Shown in pieces: positions 15,290 through 27,956 of a DNA stretch of 64,000 nucleotides; position 1 is the first letter of the stretch; each line of letters begins with the position of its first letter. Position numbers and translations under genes: made by a program. The stretch covers positions 18,872,043 through 18,936,042 of the forward strand of contig CM068839.1 in NCBI GenBank assembly GCA_028554795.2, written 5' to 3'. The notes beneath the pieces are model-generated. The model ran no database searches and was not told where the DNA came from. It worked only from the letters and a program-made list of their open reading frames with translations. Source of the DNA: Sinohyriopsis cumingii (lineage: Eukaryota; Mollusca; Bivalvia; Unionida; Unionidae).

Positions 15290-16310
15290 AAAGCTTCACA
15301 CAAGTGAGGCCAGATCACTGAGTTCTGTCTACTCTGTCTGCAGTTACTAGCAATGGATGCGTCACAAAGGGCCCACATTTATTATAATAGAAGGGCCTTA
15401 AACAAGATGACTTGTATTGGGAATCCAGCATTAGAAAATAGTCATTCACTCACCATCACTCCACTACATGATGAAATGGAATACTGGAATTCAAATTCAT
15501 TAAAGTTTCATCAATAAAAGAAATGTGCATTATAGGTTTGGTTGAAATTTAAAATTCTTTGGTAACATTTCACTGCAGAAACCAAAGGAGAAAGGACAAG
15601 CAATCTGAAGCCCAAGTTCTTCTAAATGATAATATGAAATGCTAAAAATTAAACACATTAAAAGTCTCATGAAACAAAATCTGCCACATTTGGTTAAAAT
15701 GAAATAATCAAAGAGAAAGTAATGCCCCAGAGTCTAGAGGACAGGCAATCAGGGATCATAACTCTTCTAAATACTGATGTAGAATGCTAACATTAAATTC
15801 ACTAAAGGTCTCACCAATACAAAACTGCATACCAAATTTGGTTTAAACCCAACAGTTCCTGGAAAAGTAATGCCACAGGACTAAAGTCCGAACAAATTGA
15901 CAATTGGAGCATAACTCCTTAATCAATTTTAAAGAATATTGGAAATTTAAATCATTCCAGGTCTCATAAATATAAAAAGAATTTTGTTGAAATCCAATGA
16001 ATCTTGGTAAACTTATGTTGTAGAAACCACTCTAAAAATATAAGCAATCAGGAGGATTAACTCCTGTAAATGATGTGGAATGTTGGAAGTCAAACTCATT
16101 CTAAGGTCCCATCAATAAAAGGATGCATGCCAAGTCTGGTTGAAATCAAGCTACTCTTGGGAAAATTAAGTTGCAGAAATAAAAGACAGGATGATAAGCA
16201 ATATGGAGACATAACTCCTCTAAATGATGATGACTGGAAATTAAGTTCTTTGGAGGCCTCATCTATTCATATACCCAAAATAGTTATTTTCTGGAAACCA
16301 AACTGCTGAT
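15290..16310 (+). repeat. degenerate dispersed repeat, family DR2, several tandem units
   Basis: Units of about 150-170 bases recur with shared words: GCATAACTCCT-TAAATGATG, GAATGCTGGAAATCAAA, CAAGGTCTCATCAATA and CAAATTTGGTTGAAATCCAA. The same words appear at 58680-59450 and 60900-61510. Copies are strongly diverged. I do not recognise a coding capacity or terminal signature; it behaves like an interspersed repeat with internal tandem structure. Confidence 0.6.
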
Positions 16311-17649
16311 AGAAAGATGGATGAATTAATGGAAAGACAAAATGATTGCTATAGAGCTCTGCATGCTAGCTTAATAGGACCCTAATGATCTAATGTGGGA
16401 TTTTAAACCCCTTAAATACATCAACCAAAGTGACTCCTATGTCAAGCTTTCACCAAGGAAGGCTAAACAAAAATTTGGATTCACGTTCTTTCTGTCTGAG
16501 AGTATATTCAAAATTATTTCCCAATTTATTTGTGCTCCTCCATTTTTTCCACATAAATATTCAAGTGAAACAAAAAAGACAAACCAAAACAGAAGAAACA
16601 GTCGTTCATTCTAAAAGTCTTTCTTACAGAGTCAGTAAGAATGTAAAAAAAGGTCTAAGTAATATCGTTTTTGACTGAATATTTCAATACAAAAAATGGA
16701 TCCTGAAAAAGAAGCATGCTTATGTTAAAGACTTATCAAAAAAAAATTCAAAAAGATATTTTAACAGTCTCTCAAAATTACTCAGAAATTTATTTTGTGG
16801 GTTGCTGAAAATGTGTCTGTGTCAAAACAATTATGTGAAAAATGTATGTGTGTAATAAATATTAAAGACCTCTGTTTACAGATCTGTATAAAATGCGTAA
16901 CCTAAAAATCTGGACAATAATGGCTGCATTATTTTCTGGAAGCCTTGGTGTGTCCTTGGGAAATGAAATAGCTCCCTATTCCTTGGCATGACAGAGCCAA
17001 TAATGTGTTAAAAGTGCCAATAAACCAAAACTAAATCTTATTTTATGCAATTATACTTAACTGAGCTAAAAAAAAAAAAAATTCCAATTTAATTAACTTA
17101 CTGAGAATCCTTACACAATAAAGCTTGATCAAATAATATTGCATAATTTTTTAAAATTATTTTTAAATTCATGTATTTTCCACTTAATTCAAATTTGACA
17201 TAGCTATCATCACAGTAAGTATTAATAAGGTCACTTAAATGTCACTATCTTTCCACTACCAGTCAAACTACAATCTCCCAGAACCACAAAGTAAACCCGC
17301 TACCAATAGGTTGTGGTGCTTTGAGACAGAATGGCATTTATTTAGAGAAAACTCAGATTCTGTGAATTTCTGGATATGGCAAAGTACAAATTTACATCCA
17401 AGTGATTATATAATTTATGTAAATTTTTCTGATTATAGCAAAATTAACTGCTGATGACAAAACTGAATTGGTCCCACAGGATTTATTATAAATGGATTCT
17501 ATTGATCATATACAAGGCCTTGACATTTATTACCTGCTGTGTCTGTTTAAAATTTTCTAATTAAAACTTGAAATTTCATCGATGTGTCTGTGTCATGAAA
17601 CAGAGGGGAAGGGACCTGATCGAGTAAAAAAGCTTTATGACTACGTTTA
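16311..17649. other. intron, nothing recognised
   Basis: AT-rich intron with a short poly-A run at 17067-17081. The open frames seen here show no splice signals or familiar protein sequence. Confidence 0.55.
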
Positions 17650-17662
17650 CTTTATGTTCTTG

Positions 17663-17784
17663 TTGTTGTTGTTGTTGTAGGGTTTAACACCATTTTTCAG
17701 CACACAATAGGCTATATACATGGGGGCCAGTATTAATGGTGGAGGAAGAACCAGGGAAAACCCCAGAAAGAACCACCGACCCAC
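17663..17784 (-). mobile_element. SINE family A, 5'-truncated insertion
   Basis: On the minus strand this 122-base piece carries only the 3' half of family A, from GGGTCGGTGGTTCTTTCTGG to the (CAA)n tail. A perfect 13-base duplication CTTTATGTTCTTG flanks it (17650-17662 and 17785-17797). Truncation at the 5' end with an intact target duplication is the mark of target-primed reverse transcription by a partner LINE. Confidence 0.93.
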
Positions 17785-17797
17785 CTTTATGTTCTTG

Positions 17798-19689
17798 AAC
17801 AAATGAAAAGGACCATGAGGTAATTTAATAATGCAGGATAAAGACAACTGGGCAGAATAAATTTATGAATGATATAAAACTGGAGTCCAAGAAAGGAAGA
17901 TGTTGCCACAGTAGTATTAAACATTTTTTCAAGAGATCAAGAAGTACCGGTATTTCTTTTTCTGCTAACAATGACCAATGTACAAGATTTAAAATACAGT
18001 TTATCCATTAAGTCCTCTTCTACCCTAAATGCAGCTGTTGGTATCCAAGAGCAAATTTTTCCACAATATTTTAAAGACCCTTTTTTTTCTCACTAAATGT
18101 ATCTGAAAATGATGTAACCAATCTATTTTTAAACCAAAGAATTGCAAATAATGACAATCTTTTCGCCCTAATAATTAGATACAAATGGTCAACTGTATGT
18201 CAACATACTGATTCAAGCTGTAATAACATAACCAATTGAGTTTCCTTAATCTCTTATATTTTCTAAATATGAAATAACTTAATCAGTATAAATTAAATGG
18301 GCATAGTGGGGGAATGTTATTCATGGTTGTTTCAATTGCTAGCAGAAAAAAGTCTCCGAACATGCAGTGGACAGATGTAAATAAAACACACAGATTAGTG
18401 ACATAAAGAGGCCCAAATTAAAAGCAAAATTCAAACAAGCATGCAAAAATTCTTAGAAATGTTCCATACTAATACACATCTGCAATATTAAAATATTAGA
18501 TGAAAATTCCATCAGCATTTTAAACATCTTATTTAGTCTGAAAACAGGTTTCATAACATGGTTAACAAAAAATTATGCAATAAATAATTCAACAATTAAT
18601 TGTTCACTAGACCTGTCAGTAAGATGAAAAAACTAAACCTGTTTTTAATAGATAACATGACAAGTACATGCTGAAACATTACCAAGCAATTTTTTTCCAA
18701 ACTCAATTCTACTTTAAAAGATTAACTGAAAAAAATGTTAACAAAAGTGAAAAAAAGTTCAATAACTGGCAATTATCATTAAGTATACTAACAATTATTT
18801 GTCAAATTTTTTAAAGATTTCATGTGAAGAAAAAATATTCTTTTATTTGTAAAAGACTCTGAAGCAAACAAAACAATAAAAAATGGTCCATTATTTTTGA
18901 AAATTGGAACATTTGTTTTAAAAACAATTATCACATATACATTCCATACAGCACTAGCACAATTAACTGCCTACTAACCAATAATTATGTAGCTAATTAT
19001 ATTGTTTACAATGACACACAACCATTATTCACATCCACATACATACATACTGAGTTGTATGCTTGCTACACTAATCATTAAATTAATGAGTGAAGACATA
19101 CAAATTATCATTATTATGTTGAAAATCATAAAATATTACTCTCTTGTGCCTGAAATTTCATCAAAACAATCCCCTGCTGCCTGAAGAATTACATACCATA
19201 CAATCAAAATTTTCAAATTCACATGACCAACCGTTTGAGATTAGATGCTTTTATACTTAATTGGATAACCTATTCAACGAGTTATTAGGATACCAAAAAA
19301 TCTATGTACCATTTGTACCAAATGCATTTAAAACATCAGCAGATTACAAACAAAACAGTACTATGTACGACTGAACAATTTGCAAAATTACGAAATCAAA
19401 GTTGACAATGTTAAAAATGCTGAAAGGATATGGATGGAAACTCTTGAACTGAGGGAAGAAATATGTGAATTTTCCTTCTGGGGAAGATGCTTTAAAAAGG
19501 TATAGAAGAAAAAATCAAAATATATCTCGAAAAGATGGTGCAGAGAAAAATACTATAGTGTTGATAAACCATTCCAAATTCCTCTTCTGCTTTCCTGAAG
19601 GTTGGTTAAAGTTAGTAGAAATGAAGAAACTTCTGTGATTGGATGGCATGTAATCCCAGACAGCAGGCAAACTATATGCCATAACCCAC
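17798..19689. other. intron, nothing recognised
   Basis: AT-rich intron. No exon, SINE or tandem array identified. Confidence 0.6.
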
Positions 19690-19806
19690 CCGTATTTGTA
19701 CTGCCATTCGGTTACAGTCGGCCTCTTTAGTGCGGAGCTGTTTCTGTAAGTGTGCACGGGTGTTCTCCTGTGCCTCCTGCATTCCTGACATTGCTATGAT
19801 CTTTTC
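19690..19806 (-). CDS. ODF2: ODF2 exon, coiled coil
   Basis: The exon has 39 codons, phase 0 at both ends. The acceptor is GATGGTGTTTAG and the donor is CGG|GTGGGT, weaker than the others. HLQKQLRTKEADCNRMAVQI is the counterpart of human HLQAQLRSKEAENSRLCMQI, a strong match. The intron upstream in the transcript holds the 32-bp minisatellite whose units look like 5' splice sites. Confidence 0.94.
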
Positions 19807-20494
19807 CTAAACACCATCACAGGTTAGATGAGGATAATACAAGAATAACTATATATGTACATATAAAAACAGTAGGAAAGAAATGAAAATGTACCTTCAA
19901 AATTGTGATAAGATGAAAATCATTTACTACCCTTGGTAAAAACATGGGATTTCAAACAGGAGGGCTAAGCTGTCTTTTGTATTTGTTTTGTTTCTCAAAT
20001 TCTGACACATGTGAAAACCTTGCACACAAAATTTACCAAACACCTGATGACATTTTAGTCCATCAATAATGGGCTATGCTCATTTAAGATAAACTGAGAC
20101 TTCTTTTAACCCTCTTTTAATAACAGATTTCAAACAGTTTAAATAATACATTCACAAATTATCAAGTTTCTCAACAAGTTATGTTTTTCCTGCATCTCTA
20201 ATTGCTTTGAAACTGCAGTGAAAAGACCAGTTAAGAATTCAGAAAAAGAAGTTTGGCAAGAATAATTATAAAAACCACCTGTGCTGAGAATTCTTAATCA
20301 TTGAATTTACTTATGTATAATCTGCATCCAGATGTATATCTGCCATGGCAGGTTATTTTTAAAATGGATTTACTTTTGCTGTAATTACAATCAGTCTGCC
20401 CCTAAACAGAACATCCAATAACACTGAGACCACTTACTGTCAAGTCCCCTTTTATGTAGCTAAACTTTAACAATAAGCCTTGAGTAAAAATGAC
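19807..20494. other. intron, nothing recognised
   Basis: AT-rich intron between the exon at 19690-19806 and the 32-bp array. Confidence 0.6.
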
Positions 20495-23033
20495 CTAATA
20501 CAGTGTGGATAGATTAATACTAACTTTAATCGAGTGTGGATGGATGTAACACTTACCTCAGTCGAGTGTGGATGGATGCAACACTTACCTCAATGGAGTG
20601 TGGATGGATGTAGCACTCACTTTAAGCTTGTGTGAATAGATGTAACACTAACCTTAATCTAGTGTGGATGGATGTAACATGACCTTAATCTAGTGTGGAT
20701 GGATGTAACACTTACCTTACTCAGTGTGGATGGATGTAACACTTACCTTACTCAGTGTTGATGGATGTAGCACTGCCCTTACTCTAGTGTGGATAGATGT
20801 AACACTAACATTAATCTAGTATGGATGGATGTAACACTTACCTTAATCTAGTGTAGATGGATGTAACATGACCTTAATCTAGTGTGGATGGATGTAACAC
20901 TTACCTTACTCAGTGTGGATGGATGTAGCACTGCCCTTACTCAGTGTCGATGGATGTAGCACTGCCCTTACTCTAGTGTGGATAGATGTTAACACTAACA
21001 TTAATCTAGTGTGGATGGATGTAACACTTACCTTAATCTAGTGTGGATGGATGTAACACTTACCTTAATCTAGTGTGGATGGATGTAACATGACCTTAAT
21101 CTAGTGTGGATGGATGTAACACTTACCTTACTCAGTGTGGATGGATGTAGCACTGCCCTTACTCTAGTGTGGATAGATGTAACACTTACCTTACTCAGTG
21201 TGGATGTATGTAGCACTGCCCTTATTCTAGTGTGGATAGATGTAACACTAACATTAATCTAGTGTGGATGGATGTAACACTTACCTTACTCTAGTGTGGA
21301 TGGATGTAACACTTACCTTACTCTAGTGTGGATAGATGTAGCACTAGCCTTAATCTAGTGTGGATGGATGTAACATGACCTTAATCTAGTGTGGTTGGAT
21401 GCAGCACTGCCCTTACTCTAGTGTGGATAGATGTAACACTAACATTAATCTAGTGTGGATGGATGTAACACTAACCTTAACCTAGTATGGATGGATGTAA
21501 CATGACCTTAATCTAGTGTGGATGGATGTAACACTTACCTTACTCAGTGTGGATGGATGTAGCACTGCCCTTACTCTAGTGTGGATAGATGTAACACTAA
21601 CATTAATCTAGTGTGGATGGATGTAACACTGACCTTACTCTATTGTAGATGGATGTAACACTTACCTCAATCGAGTGTGGATGGATGTAGCACTGCCCTT
21701 ATTCTAGTGTGGATAGATGTAACACTTACCTTACTCAGTGTGGATGGATGTAACACTTACCTTACTCAGTGTGGATGGATGCAGCACTGCCCTTACTCTA
21801 GTGTGGATAGATGTAACACTAACATTAATCTAGTGTGGATGGATGTAACACTTACCTTACCCAGTGTGGATGGATGTAGCACTGCCCTTACTCTAGTGTG
21901 GATAGATGTAACACTAACATTAATCTAGTGTGGATGGATGTAACACTTACCTTACTCTAGTGTGGATGGATGTAACACTTACCTTACTCTAGTGTGGATA
22001 GATGTAACACTAACCTTAATTTAGTGTGGATGGATGTAACATGACCTTAATCTAGTGTGGATGGATGCAACACTTACCTTACTCAGTGTGGATGGATGTA
22101 GCACTGCCCTTACTCTAGTGTGGATAGATGTAACACTAACATTAATCTAGTGTGGATGGATGTAACACTTACCTTACTCTAGTGTGGATGGATGTAACAC
22201 TTACCTTACTCTAGTGTGGATGGATGTAACACTAACCTTAATCTAGTGTGGATGGATGTAACACTGACCTTACTCTATTGTGGATGGATGTAACACTTAC
22301 CTTACTCTAGTGTGGATGGATGCAACACTAACCTTAAAGTAGTGTGGATGGACATAACACTTACCTTATTCTAGTGTGGATGTATGTAACACTAACAATA
22401 ATCTAGTGTGGATGGATGTAACACTTACGTTACTCTAGTGTGGATGGATGTAACACTGACCTTAATGTAGTATGGATGTATGTAACACTGACCTTAATCT
22501 AGTGTGGATGGATGTAACATGACTTTAATCTAGTGTGGATGCATGTAACAGTGACATTACTCTATTGTGGATGGATCTAACACTGACCTTAATCTAGTAT
22601 GGATGTATGTAACACTGACCTTAATCTAGTGTGGATGGATGTAACACTTACCTTACTCAGTGTGGATGGATGTAACACTTACCTTAGTCAGTGTCGATGG
22701 ATGTAGCACTGCCCTTACTCTAGTGTGGATAGATGTAACACTAACATTAATCTAGTGTGGATGGATGTAACACTTTACCTTAATCTAGTGTGGATGGATG
22801 TAACATGACCTTAATCTAGTGTGGATGGATGTAACACTTACCTTACTCAGTGTGGATGGATGTAGCACTGCCCTTACTCTAGTGTGGATAGATGTAACAC
22901 TAACATTAATCTAGTGTGGATGGATGTAACACTTACCTTACTCTAGTGTGGATGGATGTAACACTTACCTTACTCTACTGTGGATGGATGTAACAATGGA
23001 TGTAACACTGACCTTAATCTAGTGTGGACAGAT
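20495..23033. repeat. 32-bp minisatellite, about 78 copies
   Basis: The basic unit is TCTAGTGTGGATGGATGTAA followed by CACTTACCTTAA. Variants alternate (ACTGCCCTT, ACTAACATT, ATGACCTT, GATAGATG), and short runs of variants recur as blocks, for example CACTGCCCTTACTCTAGTG followed by CACTAACATTAATCTAGTG. Length is about 2.5 kb. In the direction of ODF2 transcription many units read AAGGTAAGTGTTACATCC, which contains a U1-type 5' splice-site consensus. Confidence 0.95.
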
Positions 23034-25339
23034 GTACATACAGGACATATCGACTCTCACACTGACACCAAAGTTATTGTGTACTAATGAAACTCATCAA
23101 TTTTCACGAATATTTTGTACAGAAAATTAATATTTTTATCATTGGGTTGTGAACTGATGTGCCCAGCAAGAACTATGCTACTCAAAAGTAGAATACATAG
23201 GTAAACCAGACTGCATTTTATACTGCTTGTCAAAATCAAAAACTTACACTTGTGGTCGGTTATCGGAACCTCTGAAAATCTTAATGATGTTCCATATTTT
23301 CCTTCAAAAATGCTTTAAGTGACCTCAATACTAAAACTTTAAATATAGCAATGGTCACCCTAAGTATGCAATGGAGCCAAATCACTCAGACTGGTTCAGT
23401 AATTTAACTGCAAAATACTGATTATAGCCATGAAGACCAAACCAATTGGGTTATCAATTATGCCACTAAATAAACTGAAACTACAAGAAACTGTGAAACT
23501 CAGCATCAGACTAATGAAAAAAAGACATTTCAAACAAATTATGGAGATGATTGATTGTTAGGAGGTTTGAGGAGGGGCCAGTCCACAAATAACAGTAAAC
23601 TGACAGTATAATTATTCCAACAAAAAAACTGCCTGCAAGTAACATTATTGGAAGAAAGTGGAGAATGGTAAAATATATAACTGAAATTGGAAAGTTTAGG
23701 AAAAACTGAATGATATACTTACACAGGAAACAAAAATTATGTCACTGAAGAAAGAACTCATTGTATACTTAAATGCATGTTTATAATTTCTATGCCAACT
23801 AATGGAATTTAAACTACAATATCAATAAAATCTATCTACTGATTATATATCTATCTGTCTGTCTGCTGTTTGTCTATCTATCTATCTATCTATCTGTCTG
23901 TCTATCTATCTATCTAAATTACAAATCATCTAAATAATAAAATGCTATCTTGGTTATGAAAAATCCAAGTGATCTGCACCTAAAAGCAAATTCAAAACAC
24001 TACAAATCTAGTAATAAAGTTCAAACTAATACACTGATCAACCTCACGAATACAGAATTAACAAGTAGAAGGTCAGACCAGAAATAATTGCTCCACACCA
24101 AGGTGCTGAATATTTAATTTTGGAAGGTATTTCATCTATTTTGACGGAAATGTAACCAAAATCCATTTAAGAAAGGAAAACTAATTAGCTAATATACTGG
24201 CATCTGAAGAACCACAAAGAAGCGTATTTTCCATCGAACGATGTGATACGAACTTCACTGGCATGATACTGGAATCAGCAAGTTTCCGATAGTCACATTT
24301 TCTGGCAGGGCTATCTTTGAAAATATTGTAAAAGCTTGAGAATAGGGTCGAAGCACCACAATCAGTAACCAGTGCTCCTGTCTTGAATGTATTACGGGCT
24401 GCATAGAGACCACATGCAGTTCACATATTCCGATGCTAATTAATGCATTACAGACAACATGTAGTCCACATGACCTGATGTTAATTAAAGAGACAGCATA
24501 CTGAATTTTCTTGTTCACAAGATCAAAGAATTTCCAGTTTATGTTTGAGATATCAGTAACATTTGCTTAATTTTATGTCAACTGCGACGCCCTTACTAAA
24601 ATGTTCAACCATATCCAGTGTTTGCATGGCCCAGAAATATGAAATCAAAGTAATGAGTCTTCATAGGGCTTTTCATAAAAATCCTTCTCTTTGGACTGAG
24701 CCTTTTTGTTCAAACCCTCGTAAAAAAAATATAGTGACGGTGAAGTAACTCATAATCTCTTGTATCATTAGTCGTCAAGTGTTCAGCAATACCTGAAGAA
24801 CAACATATAAATAAGAAGTCTTTCTCTTACCACATGAAACTCTGCCAGCAATGTGTTACTATCAGGAAACAAAAGACTGAAAAGCTTTGCATTGTTTTCA
24901 TTGAATTTATAAGAGTCACTATTGCTTGCAGTGTCCACAAAATTCAGTTTTCAGTTAAATGTATAAATCCATTATTTGTTTCCATTTAACACTTGGTCAT
25001 ATTTGAACTTATCATTCCTGCTGTCACCGAATGGAATCATTTTTACTTCTCTGACCCAAATGTGGTCAGACAACTACTTCCTGCTGAAAACACTTTCATG
25101 GCATGACAAAGTAGAATAATTCTCACACCTGTATGTCATCTATTTGTATTGATAATACAAATTTCAGTGTACTATCTCTTGTAGTAAAAAATAAAACAAG
25201 CAAAATATCAAGGCTTTAGTTACCACTTTTGACTGTGATTTTAATTCAAATTCAACAAATAAGGGCACGTTTTGTGTTTCTAGTTTAAAAAAAGGGGATC
25301 CACAACTGACCCCATGTTAAAAGTGGGTTCATGAGTTAT
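23034..25339. other. intron with a tetranucleotide repeat
   Basis: Contains a (TCTA)n/(TCTG)n tract at about 23848-23916. Otherwise AT-rich with no exon or element recognised. Confidence 0.6.
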
Positions 25340-25985
25340 AACTGCATGAGTTATTATGGTGGAACAAGAATTCCAAGATGGCCAATGTGGTAGCCATCAT
25401 GGATGTCTGAGTGGCACCATTTTTATCTGGGACCAACCAGACATGATAAGAAGTCAAACCACCATGTTGATACAACCATCCATTGAGTAGCAATAAGAAG
25501 ATTCTCAAGATAGCCAATGTAGCAGCCATACTGGCCATCAAGTCCACAGGATTTTTATTTAGGTCCATCTAGACATCATAAGAAGCCTTCCAGGAAGTGA
25601 AAACCCTTATGTCTCTTTGTTCAGGAGGAGCAGTGATAAAAGATTTTGAAAATGGCTATTGTAGAGGCCATACTGGACCTCAGATCAGCACCATTTTCAT
25701 TTAGGACCAACTAAACACCATAATAAGTCTTTCAGTGAAAGTTCCATGTTGATATGACCATCCATTCAGGAGGAGTATCAAAAAATAAGATTTGCATGAT
25801 GGCCACCGTGATGGTCACGATGTCCAAGCAGCACGATGTTCACTCTGGACCAAATGGACTATTGACTTAATGTATATGCAAAGATTTGTGAAAATCCTCC
25901 AAGCAGTTTAGGAGACGTAGCAATCACAAACTTGTGCTAATGGATGGGCATTTGATGAATGACAAACTATCCTGAAAGCTCTTCT
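25340..25985 (+). repeat. dispersed repeat, family DR1, about four tandem units
   Basis: Units of about 150-160 bases repeat the words AAGATGGCCAATGTGGTAGC, CACCATTTTCATTTAGGACC, AGACATCATAAGAAG and GATATGACCATCCATTCAGG. The array ends with AATCCTCCAAGCAGTTTAGG and ACAAACTTGTGCTAATGGAT. The same unit and a similar end sequence occur at 34290-34990, and units without that end at 27480-27956. Origin unknown. Confidence 0.75.
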
Positions 25986-26831
25986 GAAATCTGACCAGTA
26001 GAGCTAAAATTTAATATTTAAAAATATTTGAAAATATCTTAATACATAAGATATGCTTCATGGTAATTTGGTCCTGGCAGCATACTATCATATTACATTA
26101 TATAAATCCTTTCATATTACAAATACTGCAAATAAAAAATCACTGACCATCAGATGGTGAAGATGTACATAACAGTAATTCTCTCTAAAACATGCATGGA
26201 AAATTAATAGAATCTTTCATATGCATCAGTGTTGGACAGGACATTTCCACCCAATGTCTCAGACAAAAGGATTTGCTGAGTGTCCAACAACAAATTCTGA
26301 TCCCATGGTTGGAATTCTTCCTTTCCGACATCTGTGCAAAATGAAGGATTATTTTTCTCACATTCCAATTTAAATGCTTAGGTCTATAAATAAAAAGACA
26401 CTCTGATGTTACAGATAAAACATAAAAAGGATAAAATATCCTTAAACAATTTTTAAATATTTAAAAAAAGCATGTTATGTTTGGTTGCACAGCAAGAAAT
26501 TTGGTGTAAAATTGGAAATAAGGTTAAATGCAGGTAGAACAGCTAATTAAAGTGATAGAAAACTTGCAGATGTCAAAACAAAATAACATCACATGAAAGT
26601 TAGCCATTCACATTATTTTGATGTCATGTGAAAAAAGACTAAGATATTTCCCATTGGAACTCTGCAATGAAAAGCACTGTGTTACACATGCAGGAATGTG
26701 AGAGTAACATTCAGGCCATAATGAGGCTGATCAGTGTAAAAGGCAGCACTACAAACCAAAACTAATATACATAACACCTTAAGTGTAGGGTGGCAATAAC
26801 ATGCAGTACACCCATGTCATGTCAAACCTAC
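25986..26831. other. intron, nothing recognised
   Basis: AT-rich intron downstream (in transcript terms) of the 72-nt exon. No repeat or exon identified. Confidence 0.6.
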
Positions 26832-26903
26832 CTTTTGTGAGCCCAGCTGACACCGGAGGTCTGTGATCATTCGGTCCTTGTCAATCAGCTCTAGCCGTAA
26901 CCT
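26832..26903 (-). CDS. ODF2: ODF2 exon, short coiled coil
   Basis: The exon has 24 codons, phase 0 at both ends, acceptor TTTCTCCTAACAG and donor AAG|GTAGGT. The peptide begins RLRLELIDKDRMITDL and ends LGSQK. It takes the place of the human RLLLLLQDKDKEVEELLQEIQ segment that follows AESDSEKA directly, so no exon is missing between this and the previous one despite the 12-kb intron. Confidence 0.9.
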
Positions 26904-27479
26904 CTGTTAGGAGAAATATCAGTACATTAATATTATCACAATTATGACTGAAGCCCTACTGGCTGAAATGGTATTGTTGGAACCTACAGTAAGTCAATTT
27001 CTTCCCGCCTTTAATTCTTTTTGATTGCTGTAAAATGAGACCATCTCTTATTGAGGAACTCCAGCATACCAAATTTGGTAACAAAAATATTTGTCTCAGA
27101 TACTGTCAAGATATACTCACATGCTAAGTTTGGTTAAATAAATGATTAATATTTTTGGGGAAAAGACAAAGTTATTGAAATAACTGTCATCACCCAAGGT
27201 AATCTTCAGACATATAAAAAAACACACAATATGTTATATAAAAATGCATTCATACTTGTTTGTTTTACCAAAATCCATTAATGATAAAAATCAAGTCAAT
27301 AAATCAAACCTTACAAATCAATGTCAGAATACTATCAATTTTAAATACAAAGTCTGGTCAAAATTCATTTGTATAAGTAAGTCACTGTATTCATAATCTA
27401 AATGAAGTACAAAAATGAAAGCAACAACTTCTGACTTTGTTCTAAAGCCAATGAGGTCTAGTCTTCAATACTACTTCAC
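26904..27479. other. intron, possible degenerate DR2 copy
   Basis: Between about 27050 and 27160 the phrases CATACCAAATTTGGTAACAA and ATGCTAAGTTTGGTTAAATA echo the DR2 dispersed repeat, but the match is weak. Confidence 0.35.
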
Positions 27480-27956
27480 ATATATGCTGGTGGTCAGATC
27501 TGCACCATTTTCGTTCAGAACCAATAACATAAAGTAAGATTTCTTTTGAGAGAAAAACTTGTCAGTGATAAGATTTTTTAGATGAGTACTAAGGTGTAAT
27601 TTGGAGGCAAGATATGTACCGTTTTTGTTTTAGAACTAGCTACATATTGCTGTAATGTTTTAGTGAAAACCCCAGAATGATATAACCATCCATTCGGAAG
27701 CATCCATATAAAGATTTTCAAAATGGCCAACATGGCTGCCATTTTGGACACTGGATCAACATCATTTTAAGACAGAAACAATTACATATTGTAAAAAAGA
27801 AAGTTTTTTTTTAAACAAGTGGTATGACAATCTGTTCAGGAGAAGCAGCTGTAATTAGATTTATGTTCACAATAGCCACTTTAGCAGCCATTCTGGGAGA
27901 TCATTTTGACATAATTTTAATTCAGAATCACCTACATACAGTAAGAAGTCTTTTGG
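27480..27956 (+). repeat. dispersed repeat, family DR1, about three units
   Basis: Diverged units with AAAATGGCCAACATGGCTGC, GGACACTGGATCAACATCAT, GATATAACCATCCATTCGG and AAGTCTTTTGGTGAAACTCC. The final unit runs straight into the 44-bp minisatellite. Confidence 0.7.
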
